Shown one piece after another: positions 52,600 through 61,426 of a DNA stretch of 64,000 nucleotides. This DNA comes from Streptomyces mobaraensis (lineage in GTDB: Bacteria; Actinomycetota; Actinomycetes; Streptomycetales; Streptomycetaceae). The notes beneath the pieces are model-generated. The model was given only the letters and a program-made list of their open reading frames with translations. It was not told the origin of the DNA and ran no database searches. The number at the start of each line of letters is the position of its first letter. Within the stretch, counting starts at the first letter, position 1. Made by a program: the position numbers and the translations under genes. The stretch spans positions 3,348,001 to 3,412,000 of the forward strand of contig NZ_CP083590.1 in NCBI RefSeq assembly GCF_020099395.1. The letters run 5' to 3'.

Positions 52600-53760
52600 G
52601 TGACCGACTGGATCACCACCCCGATCGACACCCGCATCCTGCGCGGCGCCCTGGAGCTGGAACGCACCGAACGCGGACTGCTGCCGCACCGGTTGCCGGC
52701 CGGGGTCCGGCAGCGGTTCCCGGACGACCGCCTGTTGACGATGGAGTCCCAGCCCTCGGGCGTCCGGCTGGCCTTCCGGACCGGCGCCACCGCCGTCGAA
52801 CTGGACGTGCTGCCCACGAAAACCGTGTACCCGGGCCTGCCGCCGCGCCCCTCGGGGACGTACGACCTGCTCGTCGACGGCCGCCCGGCCGGGCGGGCGA
52901 GCGCGGAGGGCGGCGACGTGCGGACGGTCGACATGACCACCGGCTCCTTCACCGTCACCCCCGGCCCGTCCGGCACCCTCCGGTTCGACGGGCTGCCGGA
53001 CGAGCCGAAGGACGTCGAGATCTGGCTGCCGCACGACGAGACGACGGAACTGGTCGCCCTCCGTACGAACGCGCCCGTGGAGCCCGTCCCCGACCGGGGC
53101 CGCAGGGTGTGGCTGCACCACGGCAGTTCGATCAGCCACGGGTCCGCCGCCACGCACCCGACCGCGACCTGGCCGGCGCTGGCCGCCGCCAAGGGCGGTG
53201 TGGAGCTGGTCAACCTCGGGCTGGGCGGCAACGCCCTGCTCGACCCGTTCATGGCGCGCACGATGCGGGACGTGCCCGCGGACCTGATCAGCGTCAAGAT
53301 CGGGATCAATGTGGTCAACACCGACCTGATGCGGCTGCGCGCCTTCGCCCCGGCCGTCCACGGCTTCCTCGACACCCTCCGCGACGGGCACCCCGACATA
53401 CCGCTGCTGGTGGTCTCCCCGGTCTTCTGCCCGGTTCAGGAGACCACCCCCGGGCCGCTCATGCCCCAGTTCGAGGGCAACCGGATGACCTTCCGGGCCC
53501 TCGGCGACCCGTCCGACCCCACCCGGCTGACGCTGACCGTCATCCGGGACGAGCTCGCCCGGATCGCCGCGCAGCGGGCGGCCGAGGACCCGAACCTGCA
53601 CTACCTGGACGGTCTCGCGCTCTACGGCGAGTCCGACTTCGCCGAAGTGCCGCTCCCGGACGGCCTCCACCCGGACGACGCCGGGCACCGCCGCATCGGC
53701 GAACGCTTCGCCGAGCGGGTCTTCGGCGCCGGAGGCCCGTTCGCCGCCCGGGAGAAGTGA
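52600..53760 (+). CDS. SGNH/GDSL-family hydrolase (carbohydrate-esterase-like)
   Basis: 386 residues. An N-terminal β-rich domain (about 1–175) precedes an SGNH hydrolase: block I LHHGSSISHG (nucleophile Ser), block II NLGLGGNAL, block III KIGINVVN and block V DGLHPDDAGHRR (Asp/His). No signal peptide is seen, so it is probably cytoplasmic. GTG 52600 is chosen because GAGGAG lies six bases upstream. Likely a deacetylase or esterase acting on sugars or lipids; the specific substrate is unclear. Confidence 0.87.
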   Translation: MTDWITTPIDTRILRGALELERTERGLLPHRLPAGVRQRFPDDRLLTMESQPSGVRLAFRTGATAVELDVLPTKTVYPGLPPRPSGTYDLLVDGRPAGRASAEGGDVRTVDMTTGSFTVTPGPSGTLRFDGLPDEPKDVEIWLPHDETTELVALRTNAPVEPVPDRGRRVWLHHGSSISHGSAATHPTATWPALAAAKGGVELVNLGLGGNALLDPFMARTMRDVPADLISVKIGINVVNTDLMRLRAFAPAVHGFLDTLRDGHPDIPLLVVSPVFCPVQETTPGPLMPQFEGNRMTFRALGDPSDPTRLTLTVIRDELARIAAQRAAEDPNLHYLDGLALYGESDFAEVPLPDGLHPDDAGHRRIGERFAERVFGAGGPFAAREK

Positions 53761-53804
53761 GGGCGGGTCACTGACGGGTCCTCACCCCGCGGCGCGGGAT
53801 CGCG

Positions 53805-54314
53805 TCACATCCACGTCGTGGCCGTGGCGACGACGTCCGCCTCGCGGGGCCGGTCCGGGTTGCCGTAGCGGACCTCGACGCGGGGGTTCCGGCGGGTGAA
53901 GTCGCTGTCGACCAGCCGGACCCGCCGCGGGTCCTTGACCGTGCGGTAGGCGATGTCGGTGTCGAGGAAGAAGCCGAACTCGCCCTTCGCGGGCGCGTAC
54001 GCGAAGAACTCCCCGCCCTGGTAGTGCCGCTTGAGGCGGTCCTCGGTGAGGGCGAGCGACCAGTAGCCCACACAGTGCCCGGCCGGGCACATGAAGCGGA
54101 ACTCCGCCTTCAGGCCGTCCAGCTCCATGGCGCGGAAGGGGTTGTCGTCGGCCGGGGCGGACGTGGTGGGCGCGGTGAGTGCGTTCGGCGTCGTGTGCGC
54201 CGGTATGCCCCCGTGCTCCGCCGCGGACGCCGGGGCGCCTTGGGCGACGGCGAGGCTCAGCGCGGCGGCTGCCAGGGCGGGGGCGACAGCGCGGAGCGTG
54301 ATGCGGAATGCCAT
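53805..54314 (-). CDS. secreted protein of unknown function
   Basis: 169 residues. Sec-type signal peptide (ITLRAVAPALAAAALSLAVA, cleavage near ASA-AEHGG), then a mature domain with CPAGHCVGYWSLALTEDRLK (a Cys-x4-Cys pair likely forming a disulphide) and β-strand-rich EFGFFLDTDIAYRTVKDPRR. No family recognised. It converges with the SGNH gene and is about 130 bp from another small secreted protein gene, on the same strand. Confidence 0.7.
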   Translation of the reverse strand: MAFRITLRAVAPALAAAALSLAVAQGAPASAAEHGGIPAHTTPNALTAPTTSAPADDNPFRAMELDGLKAEFRFMCPAGHCVGYWSLALTEDRLKRHYQGGEFFAYAPAKGEFGFFLDTDIAYRTVKDPRRVRLVDSDFTRRNPRVEVRYGNPDRPREADVVATATTWM

Positions 54315-54443
54315 GTCCGATCTCCAGCCCTCTGCGTGATCGAGTCGCTGCGGTACGTGATCATCGCGAAGGAAGGAGCCCCCGGCAACGGGCGGGAGAG
54401 GAATCCGGCCAGCCCGGTGGACCGGCCGCCCCGGTGGACCGGC

Positions 54444-54704
54444 TCAGATGATGCCCTGCAACGGGTTGGGCAGGTGGTGCACGAGGTCGGTCCGGAGCAC
54501 CTGCGCGGTGATGCCTCCGTTCATGACGGCGTCGGCCACACCGCCCAGGAGGTGCGCGTCGACCTCGGCCTGGGCCGGAGCCGCGAGGGCGACGCCGCTC
54601 AGGCCGAGCAGCGCGGTGGCGACGGCCGTCGCCAGCACACGGCGGACGCGGACGCGGACGCGGACGCCGTGCGGGCTGCCGAGGGCGTGGGGGACGCGCT
54701 GCAT
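54444..54704 (-). CDS. small secreted protein of unknown function
   Basis: 86 residues, supported by a strong GAGGAG site five bases before the ATG. Signal peptide: a basic n-region containing RVRVRVRR, a hydrophobic core (LATAVATALLGLSGVALAAP) and an AQA-type cleavage site, leaving a ~40-residue mature peptide (EVDAHLLGGVADAVMNGGIT…). No cysteine; hydrophobic and Gly/Asn-containing. It resembles no chaplin or rodlin motif. Co-directional with the 169-residue secreted protein gene. Confidence 0.65.
   Translation of the reverse strand: MQRVPHALGSPHGVRVRVRVRRVLATAVATALLGLSGVALAAPAQAEVDAHLLGGVADAVMNGGITAQVLRTDLVHHLPNPLQGII
54642..54665. repeat. hexanucleotide tandem repeat (GCGGAC)x4
   Basis: Four perfect copies of GCGGAC inside the signal-peptide coding region of the small secreted protein (encoding Val-Arg repeats on the minus strand). 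Six-base unit slippage would change the length of the basic n-region without a frameshift. Confidence 0.9.
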
Positions 54705-54895
54705 GGTGAGCTCCTCTCGCGGCGCTGCCGGATCTTTCGGGTGCCGCCCCGCCGGTCTGCCCCGGGCCGGTGGCCGGCATTCCGGCCGTGCGCCGGTGCG
54801 CCGGTCCCCGCGCCTCCACCCGACGCACGCGCCCCCTACGCTCCCCGTGGCCCCACCTGCCCTCGGCAGCACGCCCGCTCCGGACGGGTGGTGCA

Positions 54896-55225
54896 TCAGG
54901 CGCCGCCGATCCCGCCGCCCGTGCCGCCCGCGTCCGGTTCCGCCGGCTTTCCCGCCCGCCCGCGCCGCGCGCGCAGGGTCAGGCCGACCATGCTCCCGAG
55001 CCCGACGCCCAGGGACAGGCCGAGCCCGATGTTGCCGAACAACAGGCCGAGCACGAGGCCGAACGGCAGGCCGAGGGCCAGGCACAGCGCCAGCTCGCGG
55101 TCCGGCGCCGACGCCCCGTCCTGCCCGCCGCCGGTGCCCTGCGGCTCCTGCGAGCCGTTCGCCTGCGGGCCATTCACCTGTGGGTCGTTCACCTGTGGGC
55201 CGTTCGAAGGGGTGGGGTTGTTCAT
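54896..55225 (-). CDS. small membrane protein, unknown function
   Basis: 109 residues. The N-terminus is Pro/Asn/Gln-rich with a short repeat (GPQVNDPQVNGPQANG), then two hydrophobic helices (ELALCLALGLPFGLVLGLLF; GLGLSLGVGLGSMVGLTL) and an Arg-rich then Gly-rich tail. It is located directly downstream of the ABC exporter operon on the same strand (its ATG is ~60 bp from the permease stop), and may be linked to that transporter. Confidence 0.7.
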   Translation of the reverse strand: MNNPTPSNGPQVNDPQVNGPQANGSQEPQGTGGGQDGASAPDRELALCLALGLPFGLVLGLLFGNIGLGLSLGVGLGSMVGLTLRARRGRAGKPAEPDAGGTGGGIGGA

Positions 55226-55287
55226 GGTGTTTCCGTCTTTCCTGGCCGTGCGGTTCCGACTGCCGCCCCGCCATCATCCCGGAGACG

Positions 55288-57426
55288 TCACTCCCGCCCG
55301 CCGGCCGCGTCCAGCGCCCGCCCGCGCAGGGCGAGCCGCGCCGGGACGAGCGAGGCCACCAGGGCGAGGACGAGACACACACCGGCTGCCGCGCAGGTCA
55401 CCGCCCAGGGGAGGCGGAAGGCGGGGACGGCCGCGCCGTCGATCCACCGGTTGTAGAGCCAGGCCGTCGTCGTCTGCGTGGCCAGCGTGACCAGCAGCCC
55501 GAGGACCGCCGCCGTCGCCGTCGTCAGGACCGCCTCCCCGGCCACCATCCCGAGGACCTGGCGGTCGCTGCCGCCGGTGAGCCGCAGGGTCGCGAAGTCG
55601 CGGAGACGGTCGCCGGTGGACATGACCATCGTGTTGACGACGGCGATGAGGGCGTAGAGCACGGCCGGCCCGAGGATGGCGGCCAGGGCGATCCACAAGT
55701 AGCGGTTCTGCGGACTGTCGTTGCCGCCCGTCCACTCCCCGGCGGGCGTCACCCGCACCCCACCGGCGCCTCTCTCACCAGGATCCACTCCGAACAGGAA
55801 GGAGACGGACGCCCGGGTGTCGGTGGACACATAGGCCGTGCCGGCCCGCAGGGTCCGGTCGTGGCCCGCCACCGCCGCGTACGGGACGAGGACTTCGGAC
55901 AGGCTCAGCGGCATACGGACGACCGCGACCACCCGCAGCGTGGCCTTCGCGCCGTCGGCGAGACCGGCGGTCAGGCGGTCGCCGAGCCGCCAGTGCCGGC
56001 TCTTCGCGAGCCCGGCGGAGACCGCGACCGTCCCCGGCCCCTTGAGGTCGGCGAGGGAACCGGCCTCGGCCGGCAGCTCCCAGGCCCGGGTGATGTCGCC
56101 GTCGACCACCGTGGCGGTGGTGACCGCCGCGCCCGCCGCCGCGTCCCCGGAACCCCCGTCGAGTCCGGTCAGCGGGGTGTCGGCCACGGCGGTGACGTAC
56201 AGGCCCATCCGGTCGTCGCCGCCCATCCGGCCGAACGCGCCCAGCCGGCCCCGGTCCGCACGGCCGCCCCCGCCCTCGCCGGCGCCCCCGCCGGTCGCGT
56301 CCTCGTCCCGGTCCCCGGGCGCCCCGAGGGGGAACTCGGGCGGGATGCCCTTGGGACCGTCCGCCTCCATGACGTACTCGGCCCGCAGCGCCGCCCGCGT
56401 CTGTTCGTCGCGCGCCTCGGCGAACGCGGCGGTGGAGCCCACGACGCTGCCGGCGAGGGCGACGACGAGGAAGACGGGCGTGGCCGTGGAGACCGTCCGG
56501 CGGACGGCCGTGAGCGCGTTCTGCCGCGCGAGGAGGCCGACCGCGCCGGCGGACAGCCGCACCGGCAGCGTGAGGAGCCGCACGAGCGGCGGGACCAGCA
56601 GCGGGGCCAGCAGCGCCACCGTGGTGATGGCCAGCAGGTCGCAGACCAGGGCCCAGTCGGGGAGGTTGCGCGGGTCGCGCAACTGGGGGTCGCGGCGCAG
56701 CGGTTCGGGCATCGCGGCCAGCAGGAGCGGGACGGTGACCGCGGCCGCGAGGGCGAGGACGGCCCACAGCAGGCGGCCGGCGGTCGTGCGCCCCCGGTCC
56801 ACGGCCGCCTGGCCGAGCGCCTCGGTGGGGCGCACGCGCCCCGCGCGCCGGGCCGCGGCCCAGGCGCCCAGCAGGGCGACGGCGGCCTCGACGGCGACGG
56901 CGGTCAGCAGGGGGCCGGGCGTCGTGGGCGCCGAGAAGCCGTCAGGGGCGACGGCGCGCCGGACGAGCCAGTCGGCGAGCAGCGGCGCGAGGACCGGCGC
57001 CAGCAGGGCACCGCAGCCGGACGCCACCAGCGCGACCAGCAGCGCCTCGCCCAGCACCAGCCCTCCGACCTGCCGGGGCGTGGCCCCGACGGCCCGCAGC
57101 AGCGCGGTCTCGCGGCGGCGGGCGGCCACCGCGAACGCGAAGGTGGAGGCGACGACGAAGACCGAGACGAAGCCGGAGACGCCCGCCGTGAAGGTGAGCA
57201 GTTTCTTCAGCGAAGGCGCGGCCGGGTCGGGGCTCTCGATGTCCGCGGCGGCCTCGGTGAGCAGGCCGGTGGCGCCGATCAGGGCGACGCCGAGGGTGAG
57301 GGCGACGAACGAGCCGGCGAAGGCGGTCCAGCGTTTACGCAGCGAGGCGGCGGCGACGGGGAGCAGGAGGGCGAAGGGCAGCCCGCGGGGCGCGTCCGTA
57401 CGGCGGGAGCCGCTGCCGCCGCTCAA
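55288..57426 (-). CDS. FtsX/MacB-type ABC transporter permease
   Basis: 712 residues. Two FtsX-like halves, each with conserved helices (AARRRETALLRAVGATPRQV in the first, DRLRDFATLRLTGGSDRQVL in the second) and about ten TMs in all; large extracytoplasmic segments, including one disordered Gly-rich loop (about 385–415). It starts at TTG 57426, overlapping the ATPase stop by four bases (TTGA) with GGGAG six bases before it, so translation is coupled. Exports a peptide, lipid or antibiotic with the adjacent ATPase. Confidence 0.9.
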   Translation of the reverse strand: MSGGSGSRRTDAPRGLPFALLLPVAAASLRKRWTAFAGSFVALTLGVALIGATGLLTEAAADIESPDPAAPSLKKLLTFTAGVSGFVSVFVVASTFAFAVAARRRETALLRAVGATPRQVGGLVLGEALLVALVASGCGALLAPVLAPLLADWLVRRAVAPDGFSAPTTPGPLLTAVAVEAAVALLGAWAAARRAGRVRPTEALGQAAVDRGRTTAGRLLWAVLALAAAVTVPLLLAAMPEPLRRDPQLRDPRNLPDWALVCDLLAITTVALLAPLLVPPLVRLLTLPVRLSAGAVGLLARQNALTAVRRTVSTATPVFLVVALAGSVVGSTAAFAEARDEQTRAALRAEYVMEADGPKGIPPEFPLGAPGDRDEDATGGGAGEGGGGRADRGRLGAFGRMGGDDRMGLYVTAVADTPLTGLDGGSGDAAAGAAVTTATVVDGDITRAWELPAEAGSLADLKGPGTVAVSAGLAKSRHWRLGDRLTAGLADGAKATLRVVAVVRMPLSLSEVLVPYAAVAGHDRTLRAGTAYVSTDTRASVSFLFGVDPGERGAGGVRVTPAGEWTGGNDSPQNRYLWIALAAILGPAVLYALIAVVNTMVMSTGDRLRDFATLRLTGGSDRQVLGMVAGEAVLTTATAAVLGLLVTLATQTTTAWLYNRWIDGAAVPAFRLPWAVTCAAAGVCLVLALVASLVPARLALRGRALDAAGGRE

Positions 57427-58277
57427 CGGAGGCTCCCGGAGCCGTGGTGCAGCGAGCCGTGGTTCGGCGAGGGCTGCCGCGGCCCGCCGTGGGCGCGTGC
57501 CGGTTCGAGGCCGGCCATGCGTTCCGCGATCCGCTGCGCGCCGGCGCCGTGGAGCTCGTCGCGGATGCGCCCGTCGGCGAGGAAGAGGACCCGGTCGGCC
57601 CAGGAGGCGGCCCCCGGGTCGTGGGTCACCATGACGACGGTGCGGCCCCGGACGTCGACGAGGGTGCGGAGCTGTTCGAGGACGGTCCGGCCGCTGCCGC
57701 TGTCGAGGGCGCCCGTGGGCTCGTCCGCGAACACCACCTGCGGCTCGGCGATCAGGGCGCGGGCGATGGCGACGCGCTGCTGCTGTCCGCCCGACATCTG
57801 GGACGGCAGGTGCCCCTCCCGTCCCGCCAGTCCGACCTGCTCCAGGGCCTCGCGCACGGCCCGCCGGTCGGGGCGGCGCCCGGCGAGCCGGAGCGGGAGG
57901 CCGACGTTCTGGGCGGCGGTGAGGGAGCCGAGGAGGTTGAACGCCTGGAAGACGAAACCGATCCGCTCGCGCCGGAACGCGGTCAGCTGCTTCTCGGTGA
58001 GCGGCCCCAGGTCCGTACCGTCCACGAGGACCCGGCCCACGTCCGGCCGGTCCAGCCCGGCGGCGCACTGGAGCAGCGTGCTCTTGCCGGAGCCGGACGG
58101 GCCCATGACGGCGGTGAACGTGGCGCGCCCGAACGTCACGGAGACGTCGTCGAGCGCGCGGACGGCGGGCGAGGCCCCCGCGGTGCCGTAGGTTTTGCCG
58201 ACGCCTTCCAGCGCGACGGCCGCGGTGACGGCCCCGGTAGCACTACGGTGCGGCGCGACGACGTGATCGCCTGACAT
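57423..58277 (-). CDS. MacB/LolD-type ABC transporter ATP-binding protein
   Basis: 284 residues. Walker A GPSGSGKSTLLQCAAGLD, Q-loop FVFQAFNLL, signature MSGGQQQRVAIARAL, Walker B VVFADEPTGALDSGSG, H-loop MVTHDPGAA. The LDRPDxGxVxxDGTDL pattern is typical of ATPases paired with FtsX-like permeases. The ATG follows GGGGGG. The C-terminus carries a short His/Gly/Ser-rich tail (PNHGSLHHGSGSLR). First gene of the exporter operon. Confidence 0.93.
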   Translation of the reverse strand: MSGDHVVAPHRSATGAVTAAVALEGVGKTYGTAGASPAVRALDDVSVTFGRATFTAVMGPSGSGKSTLLQCAAGLDRPDVGRVLVDGTDLGPLTEKQLTAFRRERIGFVFQAFNLLGSLTAAQNVGLPLRLAGRRPDRRAVREALEQVGLAGREGHLPSQMSGGQQQRVAIARALIAEPQVVFADEPTGALDSGSGRTVLEQLRTLVDVRGRTVVMVTHDPGAASWADRVLFLADGRIRDELHGAGAQRIAERMAGLEPARAHGGPRQPSPNHGSLHHGSGSLR

Positions 58278-59052
58278 GTTCCCCCCGATATCGCGTCGGC
58301 GCCCCGCCCGGCGGCAGGTGCCGCCCGGTCCGCTCTCACCGACCGCGTCATTATGCGGAGCCCCGGTCATGGCTCCGACGGGGGGTGGCACCGGGCCCGT
58401 ACGCGTCGGCAACCGGCGGTAAGCGCAGGTCAGTTGAGTGCGTCGACGGGGCGGGTAAACCGCTTCTCCAGCGGAGGAAAAGATTCCCCTTCCGCGCCAC
58501 GGAGTCCGCGCCACGGCATGCGCCAGGCCACGGGCATGCGACAGCCCCCGGTGCTCCACACCGGACCGCGTACCCGGGCCGTCACCCACGGCACCGATCC
58601 CGGCAGGAACCCTCCCGGGGGCCTGGCCAGTCGACGAGATGGGGGTCACTCGGGCCGATGAACGTCTTCATCGACGGTGCGGCTCTCACCGTTGGCTGGT
58701 GTATGACCAGTCTGCTCCGCATATGCCCAGAGTCAAGAGGTTCGCGAAATTCACCCCCTCCCTGCGCACCCCCGCCAACCGGCCCTGCGCGCCCCCGCCG
58801 ACCGGCCCAGCACAGGAGGCCCGAGGACACCACAACCCGAGTGAATCCTCACTCGTACGAGCCGACCTGACCGCTCGAACGACCCCTTTCCGGTAGACGT
58901 CCGGATACTCTCCGTACACCCGTGCCCGGCCCGGCACGGCTCCCGAATCCGCGCGAATCCACCCGCACGCGGCCAGAACCACCGCATTTCCGGTGATCGC
59001 CGCACGCCGTACGCCGCACGCCCACCTGTCTGCCACACAGAGGGACCTGCCG
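58278..59052. other. long intergenic region, ABC exporter / secreted hydrolase
   Basis: About 775 bp between divergent genes. Short frames exist on both strands but lack family resemblance and usual codon pattern. It should contain the promoters of the exporter operon and of the hydrolase; I recognised no operator. Confidence 0.4.
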
Positions 59053-60681
59053 ATGGACACCAGCCGCATGCTCCGTACCTCCGGCACCCTGGCCGCCACC
59101 GCGGCCCTCCTGCTCTCCGCCCTGGCCGCCGGCGGGCCCGGACCGGCCGCCGCCGCGCCGAGAGACCGCGACGACCCCGGCGCGTCGGCCCACACGACCG
59201 CCGCCGACACCAGCGCCACCGACACCGCCGACAGCACCGCCGACGCCGACACCGCCGCCCTCGCGGAGCCCCTCCGCCCGTACTACCGCCAGAAGCTGCG
59301 CTGGCACTCCTGCGGCGGCGGGAAGAGCGCCGCGTTCGAGTGCGCGGGCATGAAGGTGCCGCTGGACTACCACCTCCCCAGCGGCGGGGACGTCACCCTC
59401 GCCGTCTCCCGCAAAAAGGCGGCGGGACCCGGCAAACGCCTGGGCTCCCTGCTGGTCAACCCGGGCGGCCCGGGCGGGTCCGCGATCGGCTACCTCCAGG
59501 GCCACGTCGCGGGGAAGTACCCGGCGTCCGTCCGCGCCCGCTACGACCTCGTCGCCGTGGACCCGCGCGGAGTGGGCCGCAGCGCCCCGGTCACCTGTCT
59601 GTCGGACGGCGAGATGGACGGCTACGCCCAGTCCGACCCCACCCCCAGGACCGCCGCGGAGACCCGCGGCTTCGTGGCCAACCTGAAGAAGTTCGCCAAC
59701 GGCTGCGCCGCCCGCTCCAGCAGGATGCTGCGGCACGTCTCCACCGTCGAGGCGGCACGGGACATGGACGTCCTGCGGGCCCTGCTCGGCGACGGCAAAC
59801 TGCACTACGTCGGCGCCTCGTACGGCACCTTCCTCGGCGCCACCTACGCGGAGCTCTTCCCCTCCCGCGTCGGCCGGCTGGTGCTGGACGGCGCGCTGGA
59901 CCCGTCGCTCGACGCGGCGCGCGTCAACCGCGAGCAGACGGCAGGCTTCCAGACCGCGTTCACCGCCTTCGCCCGCGACTGCGCACGGCACGCCGACTGC
60001 CCGCTGGGCACCTCCGGGCCGGCGGACGCCGGGAAGCGCCTGCGGTCGTTCCTGGACCGGGTCGACGCCCGCCCGCTCCCCACCGGCCAGTCCCGCCGGC
60101 TGACCGAAGGGCTGGCGACGACGGGGGTGATCGCGGCCATGTACGACCAGGCCGGCTGGCCCGTCCTCCGCAAGGCCCTGGCCCTGGCCGCCGCCGGCGA
60201 CGGCTCCGTGCTGCTCGCCCTCTCCGACGCCTACTACGAGCGGGACGCGAACGGCTCGTACTCCAACCTCATGGCCGCCAACGCCGCCGTGAACTGCCTG
60301 GACGCGCCGTCCGCCTTCCACGGCCCGGACGACGTCCGCCAGGCGCTCCCCGCGTTCCGCAAAGCCTCCCCGGTGCTCGGCGAAGCCCTCGCCTGGGCCT
60401 CCCTGAGCTGCGCCTACTGGCCCACGCACCCCACCGGCCACCCGCACCGCATCACGGCCCGCGGCGCCGCCCCCATTCTCGTCGTCGGCACCACCCGCGA
60501 CCCCGCCACCCCCTACCCCTGGGCCCGGGCCCTCGCCTCCCAGCTCTCCTCCGGCCGCCTCCTCACCTACGAGGGCGACGGCCACACCGCCTACACCCGC
60601 GGCAGCGCCTGCGTGGACTCCGCGATCAACTCCTACCTCCTCACCGGCACTCCCCCGCGCTCCGGCCTCCGCTGCTCCTGA
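59053..60681 (+). CDS. secreted tripeptidyl aminopeptidase-like α/β hydrolase (Tap/SlpD family)
   Basis: 542 residues. A signal peptide (residues 1–35) and an Ala/Thr/Asp-rich linker precede an α/β hydrolase: oxyanion LLVNPGGPGGSAIG, VAVDPRGVGRSAPV, nucleophile GASYGTF, Asp in a TTRDPATPYPWA loop, His in EGDGHTAYTRG, plus the family C-terminal TAP_C domain and the ending LRCS. Streptomyces Tap/Slp enzymes remove tripeptides from secreted proteins. The ATG is preceded by GGGA. It ends ~140 bp before the tRNA gene. Confidence 0.92.
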   Translation: MDTSRMLRTSGTLAATAALLLSALAAGGPGPAAAAPRDRDDPGASAHTTAADTSATDTADSTADADTAALAEPLRPYYRQKLRWHSCGGGKSAAFECAGMKVPLDYHLPSGGDVTLAVSRKKAAGPGKRLGSLLVNPGGPGGSAIGYLQGHVAGKYPASVRARYDLVAVDPRGVGRSAPVTCLSDGEMDGYAQSDPTPRTAAETRGFVANLKKFANGCAARSSRMLRHVSTVEAARDMDVLRALLGDGKLHYVGASYGTFLGATYAELFPSRVGRLVLDGALDPSLDAARVNREQTAGFQTAFTAFARDCARHADCPLGTSGPADAGKRLRSFLDRVDARPLPTGQSRRLTEGLATTGVIAAMYDQAGWPVLRKALALAAAGDGSVLLALSDAYYERDANGSYSNLMAANAAVNCLDAPSAFHGPDDVRQALPAFRKASPVLGEALAWASLSCAYWPTHPTGHPHRITARGAAPILVVGTTRDPATPYPWARALASQLSSGRLLTYEGDGHTAYTRGSACVDSAINSYLLTGTPPRSGLRCS

Positions 60682-60819
60682 CCCCCGCCCGCCCCACGCC
60701 CCCCGCGGCACCTCCGCTCCGGCCCGCTCATACGCCCATAGGACCGCCTGGTACGGAGCACCCTCCGGACCTGTGTAGACTTGGGTCCGCTGCTGATGCC
60801 AGTCTTGGCCCGGCAGCTT

Positions 60820-60893
60820 GCCGCCTTAGCTCAGTTGGCCAGAGCAACGCACTCGTAATGCGTAGGTCGCGGGTTCAAATCCCGCAGGCGGCT
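60820..60893 (+). tRNA. tRNA-Thr (anticodon CGU)
   Basis: A full cloverleaf of 74 nt: acceptor GCCGCCU/AGGCGGC, D-arm GCUC…GAGC, anticodon stem ACGCA/UGCGU around loop CUCGUAA (anticodon CGU, reads ACG, Thr), T-arm GCGGG UUCAAAU CCCGC. CCA is not encoded. It is followed at once by a strong terminator. Confidence 0.97.
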
Positions 60894-60900
60894 CAGAAAA

Positions 60901-60925
60901 AGCCCCAGATCATCGATCTGGGGCT
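60901..60925 (+). terminator. intrinsic terminator of tRNA-Thr
   Basis: AGCCCCAGATC / GATCTGGGGCT (11-bp stem, three-base loop) preceded by AAAAA and followed by TTTTGTTTG: the best U-tract terminator in the window. Confidence 0.92.
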
Positions 60926-61048
60926 TTTGTTTGTCCGCTTTCCCGCCTTCCCGCTTTCCCGCCTTCCCGCTTTCCGGCCTGCCCGCCGCCCGTCCGACCG
61001 GCGCCCGGTGCCCACGGCGATCACCGTCCGCCGAGCGGGGCTCCGGCG

Positions 61049-61426
61049 CTACCGCGCGTCCTCGTAGCGCAGCCGCAAGGTCGCGGTCTTGCCGCGGCCG
61101 GTCCGGCACACCGCGCGGACGACGCGGGCGCCCTCACCCCGGGTGATCACGCACTCGACGGACAGCACATCACCCGGAAACACAGGCGAGGCGAAGCGTA
61201 CGGAGCTGATCTCCCGCTGCTCCGTACGGACGCCGTCCACCTCCTCGGCGTGGCGCAGAACCGCCCGGTGGACGGCGTCCAAAGCGAAGACCCCCGGCAT
61301 TATCGGGAATCCGGGGTAGTGACCGGCGAAGACCGGGGCAGTGGGTGGCACCAGGACCTCCGTTTTGATGCCTTCGGCATCCGCGCGCAGTATCCGTGCA
61401 CCTGGCAGCAGCGTCACCGCGCTCAC
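61049..61426 (-). CDS. FabZ-like hotdog-fold acyl-ACP dehydratase homologue
   Basis: 125 residues. Hotdog fold with the FabZ signature GHYPGFPIMPGVFALDAVHR: the active-site His is present, while the catalytic Glu of FabZ (VEAMAQ position) is Asp. SVRFASPVFPGDVLSVECVI follows as in FabZ/MaoC dehydratases. GTG 61426 has AGGGAG six bases upstream. It stands alone with no fatty-acid genes near; a role in polyketide or fatty-acid tailoring is possible. Its 3' end is ~125 bp from the tRNA terminator. Confidence 0.78.
   Translation of the reverse strand: MSAVTLLPGARILRADAEGIKTEVLVPPTAPVFAGHYPGFPIMPGVFALDAVHRAVLRHAEEVDGVRTEQREISSVRFASPVFPGDVLSVECVITRGEGARVVRAVCRTGRGKTATLRLRYEDAR

Noticed and set aside
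58639..58896. Small frames on both strands in the 775-bp gap
   Set aside because: They overlap each other, have no family resemblance and no strong ribosome sites.
60820..60893. tRNA-Thr as attachment site of an integrative element
   Set aside because: I found no direct repeat of the tRNA 3' end elsewhere in the window and no tyrosine integrase; kept only as a region-level suspicion.
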